Shown here: one piece after another, positions 9,563-20,815 of the stretch
Layout: every line of letters begins with the position of its first letter
How positions within the stretch are numbered: the first letter of the stretch is position 1
Source: Plantago major
Taxonomy: Eukaryota > Streptophyta > Magnoliopsida > Lamiales > Plantaginaceae
Length of the DNA: 64,000 nucleotides
Reading direction: 5' to 3'
Assembly (NCBI GenBank): GCA_026545765.1
Contig: CM048839.1
Span: 19,530,566-19,594,565 of the forward strand
Made by a program: the position numbers and the translations under genes
Notes under the pieces: model-generated
The model's database searches: none
The model's input: only the letters and a program-made list of their open reading frames with translations
What the model was told of the DNA's origin: nothing

Positions 9563-12030
9563 AAAGGAACGAGTTGTATTACTTGCAAGGAAGAACTGTA
9601 GTTGGTGAGACCTCTAATGTACAAAGTGATGAAAAGACATTACTATGGCATAACAGACTAGGATATGTTGGTGAGAAAGCACTAATGGAGCTGTCAAAGA
9701 AAGGCTTGTTATGTGGTGACATAGTGAACAAGATGGGGTTATGTGAGCTGTGTGTACTTGGGAAAGCTAAGAAACTTAGCTATGTCACAGGGAAGCACAT
9801 TACTAAGGACATCATGGAATATGTACACTCAGACCTTTGGGGACCGTCAAGGATAGCTACAAGAAATGGTGGCAAGTATTTTCTGTCAATTATTGATGAT
9901 AAATCAAGGAAAGTATGGATCTTCATACTCAAGTCAAAGAATGAAATCTTTAGTAAGTTCAAAGGTTGCTTGATAGAAATGGAGAATCATACTGGCAAGA
10001 AGTTAAAGGTGATAAGGACAGACAATGGATTGGAGTTTCTATCACAGGAGTTCAACAACTACTGCACTAAAAAGGGCATTATCAGACATAAGTCAGTCCC
10101 AGGTAATCCACAACAAAATGGAGTGGCTGAGAGGATGAATAGGATTTTGTTGGAGAGGATAAGATGCATGTTACTCGGAGCAGGAATGTCAAAGAACTTC
10201 TGGGGAGAAGTAGCTGCAACTGCATCACACTTGATCAATCTATGTCCTTCTGCTGCACTAAACTTTAACTCACCTGAAGAAATTTGGAGAGGAACCACAC
10301 CTGACTATTCAGAGCTAAAAACCTTTGGATGTTTAGCTTATGTACATGTTAAACAAGACAAGTTAGAAGCAAGGGCTTTGAAGTGTGTGTTTCTTGGATA
10401 TCCAAAAGGAGTGAAAGGATTCAAGTTATGGTGTATGGAGCCTGGAAAGAAAAAAAACATTATCAGTAGGGATGTGGTGTTTGATGAGTCAATAATGCCA
10501 CTGAAGAAGACTGAAGGTCATCAGGTACCACCAGACATTCATAAGAAACCTACACAAGTTCAGGTGGAGACTACTACAGGAGGTGTTAGAGGCAATGTTG
10601 AGCCAACATTGGTTCCAAATACAACAACACCACCAGCTGTAGAAACTTCTGAAGATAGTCAACATTCTGAAAGACAACCAACAAGAAGGAGAACTAGGGT
10701 TGAAGGTGTAAATCCAGTTGATGTGGCTGATTATCAATTGAAAAGAGATAGAATTCCAAGGAATAGGACTTCAACTGAAGATCCTGATATGGTATACTTT
10801 GCATTGCATACAGCTGAGGAGATAGAATGCTATGAACCAGATAGTTACAGCCAAGCTATCAGCTGTTCTGAGAAAGACAAGTGGAGCATTGCTATTCAAC
10901 AAGAGTTGTTATCTTTGGAGAAGAATAACACCTGGGAGATTGTGACTAAACCTAAAGGACAAAGGTTAGTCAGCTGCAAGTGGATATTCAAGAAGAAATT
11001 GGGAACTGAGACTGGTGAGAAGATAAGATACAAAGCAAGGCTTGTTGCTAGGGGTTTCACTGAAAGAGAAGGGATAGATTACAATGAAATTTTCTCTCCC
11101 GTGATGAAACATAGTTCTATAAGGATCTTATTGGCCATGGTATCTCAGTTTGGTCTATTTCTACATCAGATGGATGTCACTACAGTGTTTCTACATGGTA
11201 GATTGGAGGAACAAATCTACATGACTGTACCTGAAGGACTAAATGTGGTTGATAAGGAGAGTAAGGCATGTTTACTTCTCATATCACTGTATGGGTTGAA
11301 GCAAAGTCCTAGGCAATGGTACAGGAGGCTTGACACTTTCACGATCACTAATGGATTCAGGAGATGTGATTATGATACATGCGTTTACTTCAAGGGTGAG
11401 AGAGTCGAAGATATGATTTACTTGCTTATATATGTAGATGACATGCTCTTAGCTAGTAAACATATGACTGGGATCACTGAAGTAAAGGAGTTACTCAAGT
11501 CTGAGTTTGATATGAAGGATCTAGGAGTGGCAAAGAGGATCTTGGGCATTGATATATGTTTCAAGAAAGATGGTGGAGTCATGCTTAATCAGAAAGCATA
11601 TCTCATCAAAGTTCTTGAGAGGTTTAACATGAAAAGTGCTAAGATCATGTCAACACCTATAAGTGCAAATATTAAGCTGCTAGAGAAGCTGTATCCTACT
11701 GAGGAAGAAGAGATTGAGTACATGAAGAAGGTGCCTTATGCTAGTGCAGTTGGGTCAATTATGTATTCAATGGTGTATTGCAGACCTGATTTAACTCATG
11801 CTATGAGTTCTGTGAGCAGATATATGGACAATCCAGGAAGAGTTCATTGGGAAGCAGTGAAGGGATTGTTGAGGTATATTGCAGGCTCAGTGGATAAGGG
11901 AGGCATAAAGATTCAGAAGATCAAGTCTGAGGAGAATCCAGCAGATGGTTTTACTAAGCCTGTTCCTGTGCATAAATTCAGGTTGTGTCTTAGTTTGATC
12001 AGTCTGGTGGATGGAAGGGGTGTATTCTAA
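9550..12030 (+). pseudogene. copia integrase and reverse transcriptase; RNase H mostly deleted
   Basis: A long open frame of about 826 codons. In order: GAG-pre-integrase zinc region (LWHNRLGYVGEKALMELS, CELCVLGKAKK); integrase core with D in HSDLWGP, D in IRTDNGLEF and E in NGVAERMNR; RVT_2 reverse transcriptase with WIFKKKLGTE, YKARLVARGF, LYGLKQSPRQWY and the catalytic YVDDMLLAS. After PDLTHAMSSVSRYMDNP and LLRYIAGSVDKG it jumps to IKSEENPADGFTKPV. The intervening RNase H core with its catalytic acidic residues and the DNQSA-type region is missing in frame. The start at 9550 is only where the frame opens; translation would enter from the protease. It ends with TAA at 12030. Confidence 0.9.
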
Positions 12031-12078
12031 CCTAATGAATACTTGAGGATTTTCAGATGTTGAAGCTAGGTGGATAAT

Positions 12079-12585
12079 TGTGAGTTTAGCTTAAACATCT
12101 AATACTAAAGGTGTTACGAGTTGGATGTTGATGAATCCTTTTGAAAACAGAATTAGGAATTCCATTGGCAACTGGAAACCAACTTGGAAAAGGAAACTAC
12201 TAGTTATTTGATTCCTAGTTAGAAGTGAATTGGTACTATTTACTTCGTATAAATAGGTGGTTTCATAACTAGTTAGTTCATATAATAATATAACACAACA
12301 CATCTTTATACTAGATACATAGCTTTATTCCCAATAGATCAGAACGGTTAGGAACAGAGAGAATCAAAGAAGTTCGACATTGTTCGTCGAGAATAGTTTC
12401 TTCTATCTTGTAATCTGTTTTGGTTTTGGTTGTCTAGTGAAATCTGAGAATTCTCCGTGGACGTAGGCAATTGTCGAACCACGTAAAAATCCGGTGTTAT
12501 TGTTTGCTTTAATCTTTGGGTTTGTTTGGATTCTTGTGTGTGATTTTTTGTTCGATTGATTTTGGTTTGTGAATAAAACTTCACA
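12079..12585 (+). repeat. 3' LTR of the copia element
   Basis: 507 bp, TGTGAGTTTAGC to AACTTCACA, aligned along its length with the 5' LTR. Differences include an extra TTAGAAGTGAATT-like block near 12,220 and scattered substitutions. It is preceded by AAGCTAGGTGGATAAT, the purine-rich tract position. Confidence 0.9.
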
Positions 12586-13594
12586 GGAAAAGTAGGAGAA
12601 TTAGGCTGCCAGAGTAAAGTTTATCAGTTGGGACCAGGGTTATTAGATATTGCCGGGGATAAGAAGAGCACGCATGGGAAAAAGTAAATTAAACACACCA
12701 TGAAGTTGGTTTCTTAATTCTATAAGCTTGATTATTAATCTATAGTAGTACAAGTCAACACGCTTAATTAAGGCTATCATCATATGATGAATGAAACAAC
12801 CAGCTTAAACTAATTATATGTTATATACTAGCTAGTTCCACTTGCTCTTGGTGATGGAGTAGGCAGCGACAAAAGGTAAAATTTATTTATCAATTTGAAT
12901 TTAGCTGTATAAAAAGTTGTTGGGATCACCACACAACACAGCATGATGTAACAAACCTAGGCTTGCTAATTCATGCAATAGTTCACAAAAGCTGGGGTTT
13001 TTTTACCTTTGTGATAAGATTGCACAAACATTTCACAGATTATCCAATCACATGTAACACTAACATTTTTTTTGTTCTTTAGACGTCAGGTAACCCTTAG
13101 TATTACTCGACAAATATGATGAACTCACGTAATAGTTTTCAAACCAGGTAAGACAGATTAAAACGTAACAAGTTACGACGGTGGACGCAAGTCACGCACC
13201 CTCGAAATTCATAAATCACATAGATTCTTCAATTTTAATCAAGTACATAACATTATTCTTTACATGTACATGCATCTTTCTACAAGGGATTCATTGGATT
13301 CTATCAACAGATACACTGTATTTAAGAATTCCCCGTGTTCTTTTTTATTAGTTTATTTGAGATTGCCCAACCACAGTTTCCTTCTTGGAAGCAACACATT
13401 TGCTGCCAGAAAAGTCTCGCCTTTATCTCTTTATTTTTGACTCAATAATTGTAGCAATCTTATTATCTTTTCGTCTCCTATGGTACAGTACAGTTAAAGA
13501 TGTATTCGTGTAAATAAATTTAAACTGGGTGCTTGCTAGGAATTTGTGGTCCAAGTTTTGCAAGATTTATTTCCAGAGTATGTTTCACTTTTGA

Positions 13595-13660
13595 TCAACG
13601 TGTAGTGGTAAAGGCCCTCCACTTGAACCATGGTTCAATAACTTGGTAGTAAGAATGGAA
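13595..13660 (+). repeat. Possible tRNA-derived SINE head
   Basis: GTGTAGTGGTAAAGGCCC resembles a pol III A box and CATGGTTCAATAACTTGG, about 30 bp later, a degenerate B box. There is no foldable tRNA or clear tail, so this is tentative. Confidence 0.25.
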
Positions 13661-14036
13661 GGCTTCTGAAATGGAAGGGGTACTACTCTACTCGTACTCG
13701 TACAGAACCAATTGGACACGTACTCGTGACGAAATGCACTTATTTTTTTCGCAAAACTCAATCATTAAAAACTAATCAAATAGTGTTACAATGTAGATTA
13801 CTTGTAAGAGATTATTTCATACTACATATAAATAGTTATATAGCGGTCCCCAATCAACAATATTTTTAAGGGTATATAATTCTTCAACTTAATGTGGTAT
13901 AGTGTCCAAATTGATAATGGGTATCAAGTTGATAATTCCACCTTGCTAATGAATACATATGGGTATTATGATTCAACATATAGAGTCAACTAATTACGGA
14001 CTATCGTCATTGGTTTGTTAGAATGTATACGTGTAT

Positions 14037-14110
14037 TCAGGCCCGGCCCAGGCTGTCCGCGCAGGGCCCCAAATTTTTTGGGCCCCCTAGGCCTGGGCCA
14101 AGCCCATATG
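14037..14110. repeat. GC-rich palindromic patch, possible hAT-type terminus
   Basis: TTCAGGCCCGGCCCAGGC is followed by GGGCCCCAAATTTTTTGGGCCCC, a perfect hairpin, then AGGCCTGGGCCAAGCCC. Terminal CAGGGCCGGCCC-like sequences occur in plant hAT elements. No partner end was identified. Confidence 0.3.
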
Positions 14111-17100
14111 TGTATAAATTAAAAAAAAAAAATGTAATGAACAAGAATCAATCGGAAGATTGAAGAACAAAGAACACATTTCTTTCTTCATTTCCTTCTC
14201 TCTTCTTCATTCTTCCTCTTTCTTCTCAAAATCTCCTAATTCTTCCCAACATCCCATTAATTCTCAAATCAATTCTCTTATTTCCTAGCTAAAATAGTTG
14301 CGCTTTTCAAGTAATTTTTTAGTTATGTGTAATATTATCTTGAGAGAATATTTCAATGACTTATAATATATGATTTTTATTATTTAGTTATAATATAAAT
14401 TTTTTATTTTGTTATCTTGGTACGTTTAAAATTTTCATCTTAAATCTAAAGCCAGTGTATTCTGCTCCAGAACAATCTTATGATCATTCGATCATTAATA
14501 ATTTTATACCCAGCATACCATTTTAAAAATAATATATGAATAACAATACAAGTTCAAATGACTTTAATGATTTGACCGAATCCTCAATTATTGATTTTGA
14601 CTTTAGCTCAGCGCGGGGAGGAACATTATAGTTTCATGAAAGTTGAACGGAACCGGATTGATTTGGTAATAATGAAAATGAAGTGATCAGGTTCGAGAAA
14701 TTTGGGATAAATTAATTTGAGCTTTTCCTTCAATCTATCCTGTGATATCGGATTGATTGTTGGGAAACAAAATTGCCAAATGTTGCATACATTCTAGATG
14801 TTCCCACAACTTCTTCATGCCAAAACTATGTGCACAAATTGTTCGTTAAAAGTTAACTGGACGGCTGGACTCCTAGTTGATATGTACTTTACTATGCGTC
14901 TGTTTCTCAGTAACATTTTGATCCAATATTTTATTTACGGTTATTCACGTTACATATTTATGCTCTGCATGATTTAAGGGATTCCAAGAGAAAATAAAAG
15001 AATTTGGAGGAAAATTAAATCCATTGGGAAAATGTTGAAGGAAAACTAGCATCTTCCCTTGTTTCTGTTGTTTGGTAATTTTTAAGTTTTCCAGGGAAAT
15101 TCAGTTAATTTTGTTTGCAAAATTTTTCGTGAATTTCTTTGACTTTTTTGAACTTTTTTCTTAGTTTCTCTCTCTCTCTTTGTGTTTGATCTTTTGTTTT
15201 TTTGCTAAATGATGAATATTTAAATTTCCAAGTACAAAACCAAGGTCATTATTTGACCAACATTTTTTTTTAATTACATACAAACAGTGAAATTATTAAA
15301 ACTAACCTTTAAATTAATTATAATAGGTGAAAAGAATTGAAAAATTGTAAGTATACGTAATAAGATTGAATAGAGTGATGCAATTTAAATTGGTTCGTAT
15401 CAGAATGTTTTATTTTTTATTTTTCAAAGAATCAGTAAATAATACTTATGTGTAATTTGTACTATAATGGGGGAGTATTTATATTTATCACTATATATCG
15501 ACTATGGTTATAGAACTTGCTAATAAAGTAAATATATTAACGAGTTTAATAAATGTTATAAATAAAATGATTTGTATACAAATGTATAGATTAATTAATG
15601 CTAATAAAAATTATTTTTAGATTAAATATATTATATTCAGTAAATATTTGTTTTTGTAAAATTTTCCGATATAAAGAGATAAAAATTTGTATGATTTTTT
15701 TGTCTTTTTTAGGTTTTCCAACATTTTCCTTTGCACTTTTTTCATTTTTCATTGAAACAAACATGGGAAAAGTACATTTTCCTTCATTTTATTTTCTTTT
15801 CTTCTAAAATCCCTTAAACCATGCAGAGCCTAAGTGAAGTAGTATATAAAATCTTCTTATTTTTGTTGAATGAGACGGAACCAATGGATTATTAATCACC
15901 ACACATAGTTATTATGTTAAAGTATACATATTCAAGTATTTAATTTGCCACATAAAAACCAATCGAATAACCTTAAAAAATCAAATGTATCACTTCTTTC
16001 TCACGCCCCTATATAACAATCATACAAACCCTATAAATTTTTAACTCTATTCCAAACACTATTTTATTTAACTCACATATAACTCAGTTATTATTCATCA
16101 AATAATTTTTTTCTATTAACTCTATACGGCTATACCAAATAGTCAATTTATCTTAATCATATAAAATAGAATGAATCGATATAGAATCAAGTTGCCAGTG
16201 ATATTGTTTATAACAAAGATAAACAAAAACTGACAAATGATAAAGTTATTATTTAAAATTTTGAATGTTTACTTAATAATGTTAATTTGTGATTATCACA
16301 AAAATGGAATTTTATCAACAAAACATATAGACGTCTATATAAAAATCTCCTCATCTTTATTTCTGCATGAACTATATAAAGATTTCCATAAGAATTTGGG
16401 TTTCAATTGGATTGGATACCTCGATGCATACTTTGTTGTGGGTAAAACCGTAAAATGAACGTGTATTTATTACTTACACATGCATACTATAGACGAGTTT
16501 GACGTTGAAAATTCTTACAAACCTTTTCCGAATATGTACCTTTTCAAAACTCATTTAATAGATTATGTAAGTGTCTATTAACTCGCATTCAATGTCAAAT
16601 GTTGACAAATTTACAAACTCATAATTCGGTTCGCTCTTAATGATTCGGAATCCGATGTATTAAGAAATTCTATCTAGGAAATAAATTTGTGCAGTATGAG
16701 TCTGACACTATGGATCACCATTAGTAAAAATGGACATCTGCTGCATCGGGACTTGTTGGAATCCTATGAAGAACAATTACCTACCTTTTGAAACAATATA
16801 GGAGGGAATATGGGTTGTTTGGGATATAACTAACGTTACATTTTAATTAAGTTGGACCTTATAATTGTATTTGTTCATTTCATTATAATTGAGATATCAT
16901 TACTATAGTATAATTGAGATACAACTCAATTAACTCAAAACCTACATAACAAATCTACAAAAACAACTATAAAATTTTAATTCTATACCAAATACAAATT
17001 TACAAATCAATTAAAATTTAGTTACTATTTATCAGTTATACCTCAATTAAAATTCTATGCAAAACAATCCTTATGATTTTATTTTCTACCTCCACCATTT

Positions 17101-17261
17101 AAAGTTCCACTTTTCTAAATTCTAAATGTCATTTCATTATCTAGTGATGATAAATTATTGAAATCTTTTAACGATAGTGAAACTCCAAAACATATATGGT
17201 ATGTGTAAATTAGTATAAATGAATTAACCTACTTACTAAAAGCAATCATGAAATGTTGGTC

Positions 17262-17680
17262 GTCCAAGGGTTTTGTTTACACCTTGGATGGAGTGTTTGG
17301 ACATACTACCAACTAAGGAACGTTTGATGCGTTTTGGTCTTATAACAAGATAAGTTGTGTATTCGGTGTGGGCTGAATGAGACGGTTGGCCATCTGGTTC
17401 TTGCTTGTCTACACACTAGTTATATGGTAGAAATACTACAATGGTTTCGAATCCAGCATAGTCCTGGAGGCTTGGTGGTTGTGGTTAAATGGATGTTACG
17501 TGTGTCAGGTGGAAAAGATTACATTATAGTAAAAGGTAAATTGTTGAATGTTACGTTTCTCGAAATAATATATTCAGTGTAGCAGGACGCCACATGCATA
17601 CTATTCAACACAAATCATTTGATGATCGCGTTAGTGATGCTATTATAATGCTATAAAGATAAGAGCTAACTTAAACCTTG
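17262..17680 (+). pseudogene. LINE reverse-transcriptase zinc-binding (zf-RVT) remnant
   Basis: The plus strand encodes, in two frames separated near 17,350, a stretch with PTKERLMRFGLIT and then CIRCGLNETVGHLVLAC. This C-x2-C-G...H-L-x4-C pattern is the zf-RVT domain at the C-terminus of plant non-LTR retrotransposon polymerases, and the preceding T-x-x-R-L-x-R-F-G is its usual lead-in. A further conserved-looking fragment follows near 17,625. RT and endonuclease are absent. A 5'-truncated, decayed copy. Confidence 0.65.
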
Positions 17681-18284
17681 ATCTTCATATGTTTTACACT
17701 GTGCATTTGTGATTCCTATTACGGTTGATATAGGCAGGGTTGGTGAGTTTTGTCCATAGGATTGATTCAACGTTTCGTCGGATTGTACTTGGTTGTGTTC
17801 TGGAATGGAAAGTTTTTTGAGGTAAAAAAAAATGCTTAAAAGGTCAAATTTTAAACAAGATTAAATTTTGTCATTCTACAGTCTCTGGCGTGATAGCAAA
17901 ATGATGAAGAATATTTTCTTGGATATACATAACACTTCAAGGAGTCGTGTCAACCTTTTAATCCTTTCATCTCACTAAAAACTTTTGCAATTTTAGACGT
18001 TTATTTTAAATATTTACATTTCATTAAATGAAAACATACTATGTGCACTTATTAATCATTAATCAATCGATTTCATGATGTTTTATATATTATCTTATTA
18101 TTTTTTGTCATCTGCATACTACTTTATCAATATAAATCAATTTTTATGCATTTTACATTAATAGTAGATTTTCGAAAACGGAGTAGGAAGCACTATGTAG
18201 CATGAATATTTATTTAATTTTCTTTTATTATAGTCATTTCATACTGTCATTTGAAAAGATCCGAAGTCTTAAATCCACAAATTC

Positions 18285-18460
18285 ACAGCTTGACGGGCAC
18301 CGGTCCACGACGCGGTTTTCAGACACATGGGCCGGCCCAAAGGATTTATATTTCTCCTGCCCGTACTGCCCGAGTGTTTTGGCGGGAAATTGTTGGTGGC
18401 GCCAAGATGAAGCCACCCCAAGAAAACCTGTCAACGTCATCAATGATCAAACGATAATTT
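18285..18460. other. GC-rich island of unknown nature
   Basis: About 175 bp are clearly richer in GC than the surroundings, with CACCGGTCCACGACGCGG, GGGCCGGCCCAAAG and GGTGGCGCCAAGATG. Frames are open on both strands (60-110 codons), but none resembles a family I know. It could be a captured gene fragment or transposon end. The GGCCCA word is also a common plant promoter element. Confidence 0.3.
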
Positions 18461-19401
18461 GTCGTTGTCCGAGTATAAGATTATCTCATGATTATATTAT
18501 ACCATATGATCTCATAGGTCGCTATTTTGATTAATACTAGACATTTCAATTGTACTGTTTCTCCCCAACTATACTCAACCTTCCAGTTGCATACTACTCT
18601 TGAAATTAAAGGATCTTAGATTGATTGACATACGAAGACTTCATAACGCATTATAACTTGTTGTAGGGCAGGAAGATTCTTTAGGACCCTCACATTCCAA
18701 TTATCATAGTATTACTCTTGAGCTAATTAATCAAGTTCAAGTAATTATTTCACTCATAACAGATTAGTTTTGCTTATTTTCAGACATGTGTATACTTTTT
18801 TTTTATTGCTCAATATTAACCTCGGTTTTCCTAGACTTAAGCTAAATATTTGTTGCATTCGCACAACATGTTTATACCATATATAAATATATTATTTCTT
18901 TGTAAAACACCGCTCTACATATTCCATATAGAAACTAATATACAAGTACATATTGTGTAATGTATAAAATTGTACTACTCTAACATTTTATTCACCTTTT
19001 TTTTAATAACAATTTTGTGTTTCTCTTATTGTACGAACATGGGTGAAGATTTTTTCATCCCGTTCTGGTTTTTCTTACTTCTTAAAAATAATAATAGGTC
19101 ATTTTTAAAAACTACAAATACATAGATATAAAATATATGGCACTGGTTTTTAATAAACGAATTAAGAAAATATAAATTGCGCTAGTTCGTGAGCTTGTAA
19201 ATTCGACGAGCTTGATTATAAAAATTTAAAACATATCTCGACACTTTATGCGTCCATAGACTTCTCTTGAAATTTTTTTAATAGTAGTTCGTGAATTAGT
19301 AAAATATGCATCACAATTATAAATAACAAAATCACTGTGACATTACAAAGTATCTATAGAATTTTGGATCATGGTAATGGCATACATACACCTTTACCCA
19401 T

Positions 19402-19522
19402 GTAAACTTGGACATAAATTTCCCGCATGTCTCAGCCTAAGGCCCATAATTATGGAACTTGTTAAACTTGGACAACTCATTTCTCGCACTTCTCAGCCTA
19501 AGGCCCATAATCATGGAACTTG
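19402..19522 (+). repeat. Two-copy 60-bp tandem repeat
   Basis: TAAACTTGGACA... through CTCAGCCTAAGGCCCATAAT and TATGGAACTT occurs at 19402-19461 and, with several differences, at 19463-19522. Confidence 0.8.
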
Positions 19523-19976
19523 GCCCAAGCCCACTTCAGTATGCATGGAAGGATACAACAGTAAATGAATAAAATTTTGAAATAAGCATTATATCCGCAA
19601 TTCCGCACCATTCTAGCTTCTCTTTTAAGTTCGCCCAAAACCCCATTATACTTTCCTTTATTTAAATTTCTAACATTTTTCGATATGATTTAAGAGTAAT
19701 TTACGATAAATTATGATCCAACAATTTTTTTAATTAATCATCCAATCATCAAACCAAAATTTTAAATTATCCGAACTCACCACCCACGCGATACCTCAAC
19801 GGATCTAGCTGACTAGCTCCATCTATTCTTAGCTAAGCTTTGTGCACGACAACATGTGTGGATCATCTTCCAAGGCAGGGGCGGATATATTCAGCAAGAG
19901 GGTAAATAACAAATTTCTTGTTTTTCCATTAGTTAAGTTTTGCTATATGAACATGGTGGTGATCAGTTGAACTAAT

Positions 19977-20420
19977 GTGGGTAATGCTGATGTTTATGCA
20001 GGGTATGTTATGTATGAGGGAACTACCGAGGAAACAAGACTGACAATGGAAGAGATGAGGATCGAACGCGAACGTGCTAGATACGAGACACAGACCGACA
20101 GGAGCAATGAGGAAGCAAGAGGTGGGGGAGGAGGGATACTTGGCGCTATAGGGAGCGCTATTAAAGGTACACTGGCTCCGCACCCGATCGAGACTAAGGA
20201 GGAGAAGGAGAGCCATGCCTTGGGGCACACTGGCACAGGAAAGCAGGGGACAAGGACGGTATACCAATTGCCATGGAAGTTGATGTGAAGGCTACTCTTC
20301 GTTCTGTAGCAGAGAGACTGAGAGAATCAGATCAGATGACGGGCCAGGCGTTCAACGACGTGGGACCTCTGGAAGGTGAGGGTGTTGCTCGTGTGCGCAT
20401 TGATCGATACTTAAGTGAAC
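19977..20420 (+). pseudogene. LEA-like protein fragment
   Basis: Higher-GC sequence encoding hydrophilic charged protein in two frames. Frame one (about 19999-20260) has EEMRIERERARYETQ, then GGGGGILGAIGSAIKGTLAP. Frame two (20258-20410) has MEVDVKATLRSVAERLRESD and QMTGQAFNDVGPLEGEG. The GGILGAIGSAIKG block and charged amphipathic stretches resemble seed late-embryogenesis-abundant proteins. A splice-acceptor-like TTTATGCAG precedes the block at 19999, and a possible first exon (ATG at 19853, donor GTAAAT at about 19903) lies upstream but does not fit the frame. The frame change near 20258 and the lack of a proper start suggest a pseudogene or gene fragment. The family call is tentative. Confidence 0.4.
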
Positions 20421-20815
20421 AAGTGCAATATAAATCATGTATCCAAAGTCCAAACCACAAAGCGCAAAATATAATGAAAGAGCACAATAACCGTGCTTCA
20501 CAACAAAGAACAATATTCTTGATTCATGAACTTGCTATCCTGAATTGGAGCCCCATTGTAATCACATCTGTTGTTGAGAAATTGGGGCAAACAATTCATT
20601 TATTCACAGTTATTATTACAACACATTATTAACCCAAAGAAAATTATTACAATATCAACAAGGATACACATAATATATCAGGTATACCTCTCATCGCCTT
20701 GAACAAACAACAAAAGTACCACGGGTATATTTCTTGCCTCGATCCATATGCATGAAACTTAAACTTGGGACCACAATTTCATAGCCATTCAATAAACCGC
20801 AAACGCATGGAATCC

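Larger units (their letters stand above)
6658..12585 (+). mobile_element. Ty1/copia LTR retrotransposon, non-autonomous
   Basis: Two similar direct LTRs (6658-7150, 12079-12585), each TG...CA, flank gag, protease, integrase and RT in copia order (integrase before RT). Flanking bases GAAAA (left) and GGAAAA (right) fit a 5-bp target duplication with one extra G. The coding region is broken by a CACTA insertion in gag (7654-8846), a TAG at 9113-9115, a frame change near 9550-9562, and an in-frame deletion of most of RNase H near 11,890-11,920. The LTRs differ by many substitutions and a roughly 13-bp indel, so the insertion is not recent. It cannot move on its own. Confidence 0.93.
12592..17261. 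other. Gene-poor AT-rich intergenic DNA
   Basis: I see no exon series, RNA gene or long ORF. It holds a possible tRNA-derived SINE head (13595-13660), a GC-rich palindromic patch (14037-14110), homopolymer tracts and AT-rich sequence of probable old transposon origin. Confidence 0.5.

Noticed and set aside
19929-20267. Minus-strand ORFs over the LEA-like fragment
   Set aside because: Shadow frames; the plus strand carries the recognisable Gly-rich and charged blocks.
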